Numbered from the stretch's first letter, positions 1 to 5,497 are shown. The stretch: DNA of 9,739 nucleotides from Chitinophagaceae bacterium (GCA_021323155.1 JAJTCI010000165.1:1-9739); one strand, 5' to 3'. Notes: generated by a model from the letters alone, not told the origin. Program-made: numbers and translations.

Positions 1-59
1 GGAGGCAGGAAGGCAGGTCGCAGGGAGGGGCAGGGCACAGGCTGCAAGTTGCAAGTTGG
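1..59. repeat. Purine-rich short tandem repeats
   Basis: The plus strand here is G/A rich with short-period repetition. AGGCAGGA is followed directly by AGGCAGG near positions 3-17. A 7-nt unit, TTGCAAG or a close variant, recurs at about 42-58 (CTGCAAG, TTGCAAG, TTGGAGG). The stretch lies directly upstream of the TPR gene and resembles the GTTGCAGGTTA repeats at 2340-2376. It looks like a degenerate, non-coding intergenic repeat; no function can be read from it. Confidence 0.5.
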
Positions 60-88
60 AGGTGTGGCAGGGAAAACACAACAATTGT

Positions 89-96
89 TACTTTTG
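89..96 (+). promoter_or_regulatory. Candidate Bacteroidota -7 element (TAnnTTTG) before the TPR gene
   Basis: TACTTTTG matches the Bacteroidota primary-sigma -7 consensus TAnnTTTG exactly. It ends only 3 nt before the chosen ATG at 100, which would make the transcript leaderless or nearly so. No TTG lies at the usual 17-23 nt upstream; the nearest candidate, 56-58, is 30 nt away. The match could therefore be chance. Confidence 0.35.
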
Positions 97-99
97 GAT

Positions 100-792
100 A
101 TGTCCATTGACACATCCACATTTAACGAAGGCGATATTTTCTATACCCAGTATGATGGGAAATATCATTTGTATAAACTGTTGCGGAGGGATGATGAAAT
201 GGAGGGGTTCCATGGATTGAGTTATACGCCGCTGGAGGAACTTCCCGGCCAGCATGGACTTGACGGGCTGGAGGTGATGATCTATCACTCCCCTATCCAC
301 CGAGAAAGTTTCCGCGGAGCAAAATTACTGGGCAACAGCCCGGTGACCGATGACGAGCTGATCGGTTATTACGAGTACCTGAAACGGATGGAGGAGGATT
401 TTGAAGACTCCGTCCAACACGCCACCGAGCATTACCACGAAGCGTACCGCCTGACGGATGAAGGAAAGCATGAAGCAGCGATCGAGGCTTATTCGAAAGC
501 GATCGAACTGGTGCCCACTTTTTTCGAGGCGATCGATAACAGGGGGTTCTGTAAAATGGACCTGGGCAGGTGGAGAGACGCCATCGAGGACTTCCGCTTG
601 TCGCTGGAGGTGAACCCCGACAGCCTGCTGGCGGAATTTTCTATGGGGGAATGTTATTACCGACTTGGTGATTTCCACCAGGCGAAAGCACAATTCGAAA
701 AATGCGTCAAGCTGGATCCCGCGCACCAGGTATCAAAGGACTTCCTGCTGAAGTCGGAAGAAATGGCCAAGGCAGCAGAACAGCAACAATAA
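100..792 (+). CDS. TPR-repeat protein with an unrecognised N-terminal domain
   Basis: This is a 230-residue, apparently cytoplasmic protein with no signal peptide or membrane segment. Residues 108-209 form three consecutive tetratricopeptide repeats of 34 residues. They begin near HYHEAYRLTDEGKHEAAIEA, continue through DNRGFCKMDLGRWRDAIEDF, and end at GECYYRLGDFHQAKAQFEKC; each closes in a 'P' turn (VPT, NPD, DPA). TPRs usually serve as protein-protein docking surfaces. Residues 1-105 are a separate, aromatic and acidic domain (GDIFYTQYDGKYHLYKLLR) that I cannot name. The ATG at 100 is preferred over the TTG at 49, because the intervening codons translate the repeat-like leader and a -7-like element lies at 89-96. 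The next gene starts 6 nt after the stop, so co-transcription is likely. The partner protein is unknown. Confidence 0.88.
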   Translation: MSIDTSTFNEGDIFYTQYDGKYHLYKLLRRDDEMEGFHGLSYTPLEELPGQHGLDGLEVMIYHSPIHRESFRGAKLLGNSPVTDDELIGYYEYLKRMEEDFEDSVQHATEHYHEAYRLTDEGKHEAAIEAYSKAIELVPTFFEAIDNRGFCKMDLGRWRDAIEDFRLSLEVNPDSLLAEFSMGECYYRLGDFHQAKAQFEKCVKLDPAHQVSKDFLLKSEEMAKAAEQQQ

Positions 793-798
793 TCCACG

Positions 799-1272
799 AT
801 GAATTTACTTCAACAAAACCATGGTGTTCCATTAACCGACGAAACATCGATCCGCGCGGCGCTTGCCGATATCGATCAACGGATTACCGGGTGCGGGTTC
901 TATTCCCGGATGGATGTGCCCGACCCGGATGGTGGTACTGCCTACCCTATCGACGAAATACCGGAAAACTGCATCATCGTGTTATCATCTTTCGACTTTG
1001 CTTATTACCACGACCTAGAGATGATCTTTTATGACGTCGCCGATCATAACATCGACCCCGAACGTCACTGGCCCGACCATTATAAACACCAGGTGGAGTT
1101 ACTGAGTAAGGATGAGAACGGCTATCTCCATTTTCGGCTGAACAGCCAGGGCGATGAACACTACCTGGTGACTGCGAAAGCATTCAGTTATTTTTTCGGA
1201 TCTGTTTATTACGGTGCCAAGAATGGCGAGTTGACAGAGAACGAAAGGTTCGCATGGTGGAAACAACGGTAG
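799..1272 (+). CDS. Hypothetical protein, 157 residues
   Basis: I do not recognise this family. The protein is soluble, acidic and rich in aromatic residues and histidine. It has no signal peptide, no transmembrane segment and no obvious catalytic motif. Notable stretches are YPIDEIPENCIIVLSSFDF (about residues 49-67), then a D/H-rich central part (FDFAYYHDLEMIFYDV, HNIDPERHWPDHYKHQ) and a Tyr/Phe-rich C-terminal part (FSYFFGSVYYGAKNGEL). The alternating hydrophobic pattern suggests a mixed alpha/beta domain. It starts 6 nt after the TPR gene stop, without its own promoter-like sequence, and so is probably translated from the same mRNA. Such close spacing suggests a functional link or complex with the TPR protein; that is inference. 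Confidence 0.75.
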   Translation: MNLLQQNHGVPLTDETSIRAALADIDQRITGCGFYSRMDVPDPDGGTAYPIDEIPENCIIVLSSFDFAYYHDLEMIFYDVADHNIDPERHWPDHYKHQVELLSKDENGYLHFRLNSQGDEHYLVTAKAFSYFFGSVYYGAKNGELTENERFAWWKQR

Positions 1273-1283
1273 CCGGTTCCACT

Positions 1284-1291
1284 TATATTTG
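1284..1291 (+). promoter_or_regulatory. Candidate -7 element (TATATTTG) before the isoprenoid-fold gene
   Basis: TATATTTG fits TAnnTTTG exactly and lies 6 nt before the ATG at 1298, in the 25-nt gap after the preceding gene. No TTG is found at the expected -33 distance. It could give an internal, nearly leaderless transcript for the third gene. It also argues against a start at the TTG at 1289, which lies within the element. Confidence 0.4.
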
Positions 1292-1297
1292 GGCCGC

Positions 1298-2284
1298 ATG
1301 AACTATTTGCATCTTGCGTGGTACGGGTTTGATTACGGGCGGCATATCTTCCAACAATATCGCTTCATCAAAAAATGGCTGGAACCGCTGGTCGCTTCCT
1401 ACTGCGAAACGCTGCACTATGAACTGAGCCGCCATGAAAAGCGGAAGATGTTCCGTTATTACCCGCTCCTTTCCGTCTGCGCCATCGCGGAGAATTATGT
1501 CTACCTGAAAGGACGGGCTCTCACAGAGATCGAAAGGAAGCGCGTGACGCTGATGAGTTCAATGGCCACGCTATGTGATGACCTGGTAGACGAAGATGGC
1601 TGGACGGAACAAAATCTCCTGGACCTGCTGGAGAACAGACTCGATTATGGCGGTTTGTCAACCAAGACAAAACTCATCATTGCCATGAACGAGGAATTGA
1701 AACGCCTTGATGTTTCCAATGAATACTGGACACAATTGAAGCGCGCGTTCCACGGCCAGGCCGAATCCGTACGGCAGCGAGCGCCCGGGCTTTCGCTGGA
1801 GGAAACGATACATATCGCCAGAGAAAAGAACGGCAACTATTGCATGGCGGTAGCAGCGTTACTGGATGAAGCATGGACAGACACCGATAAAAAGATCATT
1901 TACCAGCATGGCATCATGGGGCAACTCGCCAATGATATTTTCGATGCGTGGAAAGATACGCGGCAGGGCATCTACACGGTGATCAAAAAGGTGGAGCGCA
2001 TGGAGCAGCTACGCAGTTTCTTCCTACAAGAGAGCACAACGATGCAACAGTTGATCCACCAGACGGATGCACCCGTGGGACGGAAGCGCAGTATGATCCG
2101 TCGTTACGCGGTGATGGATGCTTTTACATTGGTGGGCATCGATAATTTAACCGAGGTGGAAAAGAAATACGGCCAGCCCATTCCATGGAGTTCCGTGCCA
2201 CGGAGAGAACTGGTGACGGATATGGCGTATATGCGGAATAAGATGAAGTACGTGGGGTATGTGTTGAAGGCAGGGAGATGGTGA
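1298..2284 (+). CDS. Class I isoprenoid/terpene-synthase-fold protein, function unassigned
   Basis: This 328-residue protein is predicted all-helical and has no signal peptide. Two motifs fit the class I isoprenoid synthase superfamily (prenyltransferases, squalene/phytoene synthases, terpene synthases). CDDLVDED at residues 93-100 resembles the first Asp-rich, Mg-binding motif. NDIFDAWKD at 212-220 resembles the second motif, with N212, D216 and D220 at the spacing of the NSE/DTE triad. The following TRQGIYT recalls the region after the second motif in phytoene/squalene synthases. EKNGNYCMAVAALL (about 176-189) sits where these enzymes have the helix facing the active site. In known members the two clusters bind three Mg ions and the substrate diphosphate. 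The substrate cannot be told from sequence, and the triad is non-standard (Asp in place of Ser/Thr and of Glu). It could be a diverged prenyl-chain enzyme or a terpene cyclase. I see no other terpene or carotenoid gene in this window. ATG 1298 is preferred over TTG 1289. Confidence 0.72.
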   Translation: MNYLHLAWYGFDYGRHIFQQYRFIKKWLEPLVASYCETLHYELSRHEKRKMFRYYPLLSVCAIAENYVYLKGRALTEIERKRVTLMSSMATLCDDLVDEDGWTEQNLLDLLENRLDYGGLSTKTKLIIAMNEELKRLDVSNEYWTQLKRAFHGQAESVRQRAPGLSLEETIHIAREKNGNYCMAVAALLDEAWTDTDKKIIYQHGIMGQLANDIFDAWKDTRQGIYTVIKKVERMEQLRSFFLQESTTMQQLIHQTDAPVGRKRSMIRRYAVMDAFTLVGIDNLTEVEKKYGQPIPWSSVPRRELVTDMAYMRNKMKYVGYVLKAGRW

Positions 2285-2339
2285 AAGGGCAATGGTGAAT
2301 GGGGAAGAGCGTGACGGGCCAGACGCCGTTGGGAAGGAA

Positions 2340-2376
2340 GTTGCAGGTTACGGGTTGCAGGTTAAAGGTTGCAAGG
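2340..2376. repeat. 14-nt tandem repeat, about 2.6 copies (GTTGCAGGTTAnnG)
   Basis: Three units can be read: GTTGCAGGTTACGG (2340-2353), GTTGCAGGTTAAAG (2354-2367) and a partial GTTGCAAGG (2368-2376). The tract lies between the convergent stops of the isoprenoid-fold gene and the thiolase gene. It resembles the TTGCAAG repeats at the start of the window, so the three-gene group is bracketed by related repeats. It contains no coding frame of note. Confidence 0.65.
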
Positions 2377-2380
2377 AGGG

Positions 2381-2422
2381 TTCGGACAGGGGTTGTATCC
2401 GCGCAATTGCGCCTTTCGGACA
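2381..2422. repeat. 8-nt direct repeats TTCGGACA flanking a 12-nt palindrome
   Basis: TTCGGACA occurs at 2381-2388 and again at 2415-2422. Between the copies lies the perfect palindrome GCGCAATTGCGC (2401-2412). The tract sits just past the 3' end of the thiolase gene, in the convergent intergenic region. The palindrome could form only a 4-bp hairpin with an AATT loop, and no T-run follows on either strand, so it is not a convincing terminator. The purpose is unknown; a small insertion scar or a protein-binding site are possibilities. Confidence 0.4.
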
Positions 2423-2428
2423 TGGGTA

Positions 2429-3610
2429 CTAAACCAGTTCTATGACCATGGCGCTGGCGCCGCCGCCGCCATTGCAGATACCGGCCGCTCCTATTTTACC
2501 ACCGTTTTGTTTTAATACGCTGATGAGCGTGACGATGATTCTCGCGCCGCTTGCACCGAGGGGATGACCCAGCGATACCGCGCCACCGTTGACGTTTACT
2601 TTAGCAGGATCGAGATTCATTTTACGGGTGTTGGCGATTCCTACTACGGCGAAAGCCTCGTTGAGTTCAACGAAATCCACATCTTTCATTTCCAGGCCGG
2701 CCTTCCGCACCGCTTTCGGTACAGCCAGTGAAGGAGTCATGGTGAACTGATCGGGCGACTGTTCCGCATCCGCGTAACCGCGGATGATCGCGATGGGTTT
2801 GATGCCCAAGGCATCCGCTTTTTCCTTGCTCATCAGGACCACTGCCGCGGCGCCATCGTTCATGGTAGAAGCGTTGGCTGCTGTGACCGTTCCTTCCTTT
2901 GTGAATGCCGGTTTGAGCCCGGCAATCTTATCGAATTTCACGTTCCATGGTTCTTCGTCTTTATCGACGATGGTATTACCTTTTTTCGATTCGATGGTTA
3001 CAGGTACCACTTCGTCTTTGAAGTTGCCCTTCTCCCAGGCGCCCTGGCTTCGCTTATAGCTTTCAATGGCGAACGCGTCCTGCTCTTCCCGGGTGACTTT
3101 GTTATCGGTGGCGCAGGCGTCGGCGCAACAACCCATCGCCACATTGCCATAGACATCCGTTAGCCCATCCTTCGCGAGACCATCGATGAGATTGGTGTTG
3201 CCGTATTTGTTCCCCCAACGGAGGTTGGGCACGTAGAAGGGCACATTGCTCATGCTTTCCATGCCGCCAGCCACGATGATGTCGGCGTCACCCAGCAAAA
3301 TGGCCTGGGCGCCCAGGGAGATCGCTTTCATACCGCTGGCGCAGACCTTATTTACAGTCGTCGCTACAACGTTATCCGGAAGTCCCGCGAATTTAGCCGC
3401 CTGTCGTGCCGGGGCCTGCCCAATATTCGCCTGGATGACCGAGCCCATGAATACTTCCTGTACCTGCTCTGGCTTGAGCCCTGCCCGTTCTACAGCGGCT
3501 TTAATGGCTGTGGCGCCCAATTGCGGGGCGGTCACGTCCTTTAAACTTCCACCAAAACTGCCCATTGGAGTACGCACGGCTGAAACGATGTAGACGGTCC
3601 TGTTGTTCAT
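2429..3610 (-). CDS. Acetyl-CoA C-acetyltransferase (thiolase)
   Basis: This 393-residue protein is a full-length type II biosynthetic thiolase, which reversibly condenses two acetyl-CoA to acetoacetyl-CoA in the cytoplasm. It is the entry step to the mevalonate or polyhydroxybutyrate route and the last step of beta-oxidation. The catalytic residues are present: nucleophile Cys90 in NKVCASG, His349 in SLGHPLGASGAR, and Cys379 in the CNGGGGAS signature. NEAFA is at 317-321 and the N-terminal IVSAVRTPMGSFGG is typical. The length equals the family norm. The start at 3610 is chosen because the reading frame's earlier TTG, at 3631, lies inside the -7 promoter element at 3629-3636. The gene is transcribed separately from the small gene upstream. 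Whether it serves synthesis or degradation cannot be decided here, so I give no symbol (atoB, phaA and fadA are all used for such proteins). No other beta-oxidation gene is adjacent. Confidence 0.97.
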   Translation of the reverse strand: MNNRTVYIVSAVRTPMGSFGGSLKDVTAPQLGATAIKAAVERAGLKPEQVQEVFMGSVIQANIGQAPARQAAKFAGLPDNVVATTVNKVCASGMKAISLGAQAILLGDADIIVAGGMESMSNVPFYVPNLRWGNKYGNTNLIDGLAKDGLTDVYGNVAMGCCADACATDNKVTREEQDAFAIESYKRSQGAWEKGNFKDEVVPVTIESKKGNTIVDKDEEPWNVKFDKIAGLKPAFTKEGTVTAANASTMNDGAAAVVLMSKEKADALGIKPIAIIRGYADAEQSPDQFTMTPSLAVPKAVRKAGLEMKDVDFVELNEAFAVVGIANTRKMNLDPAKVNVNGGAVSLGHPLGASGARIIVTLISVLKQNGGKIGAAGICNGGGGASAMVIELV

Positions 3611-3628
3611 CAAAATAGATTGAGGCCG

Positions 3629-3658
3629 CAAAGATAACGGTTGTTAGTTTTCAGGCAA
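3629..3658 (-). promoter_or_regulatory. Bacteroidota-type promoter of the thiolase gene
   Basis: Read on the minus strand, TTG (3658-3656) is followed after a 19-nt spacer by TATCTTTG (3636-3629). This is an exact match to the TTG / TAnnTTTG arrangement of the Bacteroidota housekeeping sigma factor. The ATG at 3610 lies 18 nt after the -7 element, leaving a short A/T-rich leader with no Shine-Dalgarno sequence, as is usual in this phylum. It is the best promoter in the window. Confidence 0.75.
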
Positions 3659-3672
3659 GCGGGAAGTAATAA

Positions 3673-3852
3673 TTATGGGCTGTAGCGGAAGCGCCGGGCG
3701 CGGAGTTCCTCATGTACCTGGTATAGTAAGGTCTGTAACTGGGAAAGTTCCTCCGGCTTTTTACCGGTTCTCACGCCTTCGCGGAAGTCGCGGCTCATTT
3801 CGAGGAAGAGCCTGTTCAGCGAGGAGATGTCTAATTTTGCGAGGGGTTTCAT
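3673..3852 (-). CDS. Small hypothetical protein, 59 residues
   Basis: The gap between the thiolase promoter and the divergent rhodanese gene holds a 59-codon frame starting MKPLAKLDISSLNRLFLEMS and ending RARRFRYSP. It is predicted to be two amphipathic helices separated by a GVRTGKKPEE turn, charged and soluble, with no membrane segment or Cys/His metal site. Codon choice (many C/G third positions) matches the neighbouring genes. A partial -7 element (TACTTTG, minus strand 3877-3871) lies 18 nt before the ATG, the same leader length as for the thiolase, but one base is missing from the consensus. I do not recognise the family. Its position, filling an otherwise empty 330-nt gap, supports it being real. 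Confidence 0.68.
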   Translation of the reverse strand: MKPLAKLDISSLNRLFLEMSRDFREGVRTGKKPEELSQLQTLLYQVHEELRARRFRYSP

Positions 3853-3911
3853 GCTAGAACCTTAACATATCAAAGTAAATGCCGTAAACGTCATACTGTG
3901 ATTTGCAGGCG

Positions 3912-3939
3912 TTGGTGAAATTTTGTTGTCGTAATTTAG
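3912..3939 (+). promoter_or_regulatory. Candidate promoter of the rhodanese-like gene
   Basis: TTG at 3912-3914 is followed, after 17 nt, by TAATTTAG at 3932-3939, which differs from TAnnTTTG at one position. The ATG at 3944 is only 4 nt downstream, again implying a very short or absent leader. Confidence 0.45.
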
Positions 3940-3943
3940 CCCC

Positions 3944-4333
3944 ATGAAAACCACGATACGATTGATGATGGGCATGGTGTGCTGCTTTGTGCTTTCGGCC
4001 GCGAGTTGCCAGGTGGGTGACAGCAGCGCGGTATCCAACGATAGTTTCCGCGTTATCGCGGCTGAGAAAAACGCTGTGATACTGGACGTGCGAACTGCAT
4101 CAGAATTTACAGAAGGACATTTACCCAGCGCCATTAACATTGACGTGTTGCAAAAGGAAGCGTTCACCCGCTATGTTTCCAAGCTTGATAAGAACGCCAC
4201 TTACCTGCTCTATTGCCGAAGCGGCAAGCGTTCGGCTACCGCAGTGTCCATTATGAAAGAGAATGGTTTCACTTCGGTCAAACACCTGGTGAATGGCATT
4301 ACCGGATGGGATGGCCCGGTGACCAAACAGTAA
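3944..4333 (+). CDS. Rhodanese-like domain lipoprotein
   Basis: This 129-residue protein has an N-terminal export signal: a basic start (MKTTIR), a hydrophobic core at 7-20 and a lipobox-like AAS-C22. It is therefore probably a lipid-anchored periplasmic protein. The rest is one complete rhodanese domain. LDVRTASEFTEGHLPSAINI spans about 47-66, with the usual DVR and EGH-hP-A-NI signatures. The active-site loop CRSGKRS spans 91-97 with catalytic Cys91, and GITGWDGPV is near the C-terminus. Rhodaneses carry sulfur as a cysteine persulfide. Single-domain exported forms have been linked to sulfur transfer or redox work in the envelope, but the donor and acceptor are unknown here. CRSGKRS has six residues after Cys in the loop, fitting a sulfurtransferase rather than a CDC25-type phosphatase. 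It is divergent from the 59-residue gene, with a 91-nt shared intergenic region. The 'AAS' lipobox is slightly loose, so a soluble periplasmic form is possible. Confidence 0.92.
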   Translation: MKTTIRLMMGMVCCFVLSAASCQVGDSSAVSNDSFRVIAAEKNAVILDVRTASEFTEGHLPSAINIDVLQKEAFTRYVSKLDKNATYLLYCRSGKRSATAVSIMKENGFTSVKHLVNGITGWDGPVTKQ

Positions 4334-4438
4334 CTGCCGGTCTTAATCATTTTTTCACCGCTTCTTCATGTTTAATTAATGGGCTGCGCTTGTGGGCCGT
4401 ACCGCATATTCTTAGATTGCAGCACGTAATGCATACCT

Positions 4439-4687
4439 ATGAGCGAGATCGTTTTTAGTTACAAAGGGATTCAACATTCTGGTTATATCGTGAGCAGTAC
4501 TAATATCGAACCGCACTATCACTGGTTCTATTTTAACAGCGAGGAGATCGGCAGACTACTCCATGATGACTGCATTGGGTTCAAGTTGCACAAAAACCAG
4601 TTGCTTCCTACCAAACAATTTATCGCCCACAGCGACCTGGTGGAAACAGTGAAGCATATCGTGGCTCGTTCCATCAAAATTTCCTGA
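4439..4687 (+). CDS. Hypothetical protein, 82 residues
   Basis: I do not recognise this family. It starts MSEIVFSYKGIQHSGYIVSS, and its pattern of short beta strands followed by a helix (LVETVKHIVARSI at the C-terminus) suggests a small alpha+beta cytoplasmic domain. The middle is aromatic and histidine-rich (EPHYHWFYFNSEE). There is no signal peptide or membrane segment. It begins 105 nt after the rhodanese gene, and no good promoter or ribosome binding site is visible. The 39-residue gene follows 64 nt later on the same strand. Codon use is in line with its neighbours. Confidence 0.72.
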   Translation: MSEIVFSYKGIQHSGYIVSSTNIEPHYHWFYFNSEEIGRLLHDDCIGFKLHKNQLLPTKQFIAHSDLVETVKHIVARSIKIS

Positions 4688-4751
4688 CCAAATACCTTTT
4701 AATTCATTTCTGGCAAGAAGGTTGCGAAACAGCAATACACCTGAAACAGTT

Positions 4752-4871
4752 ATGAATAAATTCTTACGAGCCATTATCGCCGGCTACGGCGCGAAAAAAT
4801 GGGGAGGCGGTGGTTGCCTCGGAACGATCATCGTTTTTATCATTATCTACTACGCGCTGGGGCATTGTTGA
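4752..4871 (+). CDS. Small glycine-rich membrane protein, 39 residues
   Basis: A 39-codon frame starts MNKFLRAIIAGYGAKKWGGG and ends YYALGHC. It has a short amphipathic N-terminus, then a GAKKWGGGGC hinge (13-22), then one transmembrane helix (about 23-37, LGTIIVFIIIYYALG). The Lys-Lys before the helix predicts an N-in orientation. The Gly-rich hinge, the clean membrane helix and the isolation of the frame in an otherwise empty stretch make it much more gene-like than a random frame of this size. I have an impression of similar short GAKK-Gly peptides in related genomes, but cannot confirm it here. The stop is separated by one base from the stop of the convergent membrane gene. Its role is unknown. 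Confidence 0.68.
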   Translation: MNKFLRAIIAGYGAKKWGGGGCLGTIIVFIIIYYALGHC

Positions 4872-4878
4872 TTCAACA
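4866..4878. other. Palindrome spanning two convergent stop codons
   Basis: TGTTGA-T-TCAACA is a perfect 6-bp inverted repeat around a single central base (4872). Both convergent genes therefore end in the codons TGT TGA (Cys-stop). The 1-nt centre prevents a normal RNA hairpin and there is no T-run, so it does not look like a standard terminator. Confidence 0.55.
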
Positions 4879-5199
4879 GTTGTACCGGCTGAAAAGACAA
4901 TCGATGGCATCGGTTGCCATGTGCATGAGCAGTCCTGCCGCGATAACCCGTAAACGGGGATGTAAGAGCGCGAGGGCATATACTGCACAGGCGATATAAC
5001 TATGGAGGGGATGAAACCCGATGCTACAACGGCAGGCCTGGAATACGTGTACGGCCAGGAGATGGTCGAGGTCGACGAGCATTGTGCATAGGAAGATGAG
5101 ATACACTTTCACCCATTGTTCATTAAACAGGCGGTACGCGACGATGGCAGGGAAGCAGAGGTGGAGGAAATAATGAATGGTAAACTGAAGTATCTCCAT
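4873..5199 (-). CDS. DUF6122-like integral membrane protein
   Basis: This is a 108-residue protein with about four hydrophobic segments (near 8-23, 32-50, 68-80 and 84-100). Conserved-looking polar groups lie inside or beside the membrane: VDLDHLLA (D43, D45, H46), RCSIGFHPLHSY (C58, H63, H66) and GLLMHMATDAIDC (H93, D97, D100). The TMLVDLDH, RCSIGFHPLHSY and HMATD motifs match my memory of the DUF6122 family, which is common in Bacteroidota. The Asp/His pattern recalls the YdjM-like membrane-bound metal-dependent hydrolases; whether it binds metal is inference. The start is chosen at the ATG at 5199, directly before the first helix, giving the family's usual size. The gene is convergent with the 39-residue gene and has no partner upstream on its own strand. 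Confidence 0.85.
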   Translation of the reverse strand: MEILQFTIHYFLHLCFPAIVAYRLFNEQWVKVYLIFLCTMLVDLDHLLAVHVFQACRCSIGFHPLHSYIACAVYALALLHPRLRVIAAGLLMHMATDAIDCLFSRYNC

Positions 5200-5296
5200 G
5201 ACAGAATGTTGATTCGAATTTAACAGGAGGCCGTATTAAATCCACAATTTTTTAATCCGGTCGTCCGTTATCCAAATAGAAAAACCGCGAAAAACC

Positions 5297-5497
5297 ATGG
5301 AACAGTACACGCAACACCCGGAGATCGCCATTTTGAACGGCCGGATCGCAGAGGAGACCAACCATTATTACGAGGCGCTCACCCGCCAGAAAGACCGCAC
5401 CGCAGCTAGGAATATCAAGCTAAAACTCAACTCTTTATACAAGAACCTCGAAACGCGGATCCTGTTGATGGGTGCCGGTTCCTCCATTAACAGGTAG
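5297..5497 (+). CDS. Small hypothetical protein, 66 residues
   Basis: I do not recognise this family. The sequence is hydrophilic and strongly helix-forming: residues 8-58 (IAILNGRIAEETNHYYEALT and the following charged stretch to ETRILLMG) could form two helices or a short coiled coil around a KDRTAARN turn. It lacks a signal peptide, membrane segments and Cys residues. Codon use is rich in G/C third positions, like the surrounding genes, which supports coding. No recognisable promoter lies in the 97-nt gap upstream, and no strong ribosome binding site is seen. A single-gene transcript is likely. Confidence 0.65.
   Translation: MEQYTQHPEIAILNGRIAEETNHYYEALTRQKDRTAARNIKLKLNSLYKNLETRILLMGAGSSINR

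Noticed and set aside
49..99. TTG start for the TPR gene at 49
   Set aside because: The added codons only translate the repeat-like upstream DNA, and the extension crosses the -7-like element. ATG 100 gives a clean N-terminus.
799..1272. Polymorphic-toxin immunity protein
   Set aside because: The acidic, aromatic small-protein look is suggestive, but no toxin gene or recognisable immunity motif is present nearby.
3611..3631. Upstream TTG start for the thiolase
   Set aside because: It lies inside the -7 element, so it would not be in the mRNA. The family's N-terminus begins at the ATG at 3610.
3675..3857. Plus-strand frame of 60 codons opposite the 59-residue gene
   Set aside because: Its composition (Gly/Arg/Cys/Ser) is that of an antisense frame. 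The reverse-strand frame has normal protein composition and codon use.
4316..4365. Terminator after the rhodanese gene (GACC...GGTC followed by TTAATCATTTTTT)
   Set aside because: The stem is only 4 bp with a 14-nt loop and the T-run is 10 nt away; this is too weak to list.
4799..4999. Plus-strand frame of 66 codons over the 39-residue gene and the DUF6122-like gene
   Set aside because: It is antisense to the DUF6122-like gene, basic and Cys/Ala-rich, and out of frame with the 39-residue gene; it is a shadow frame.
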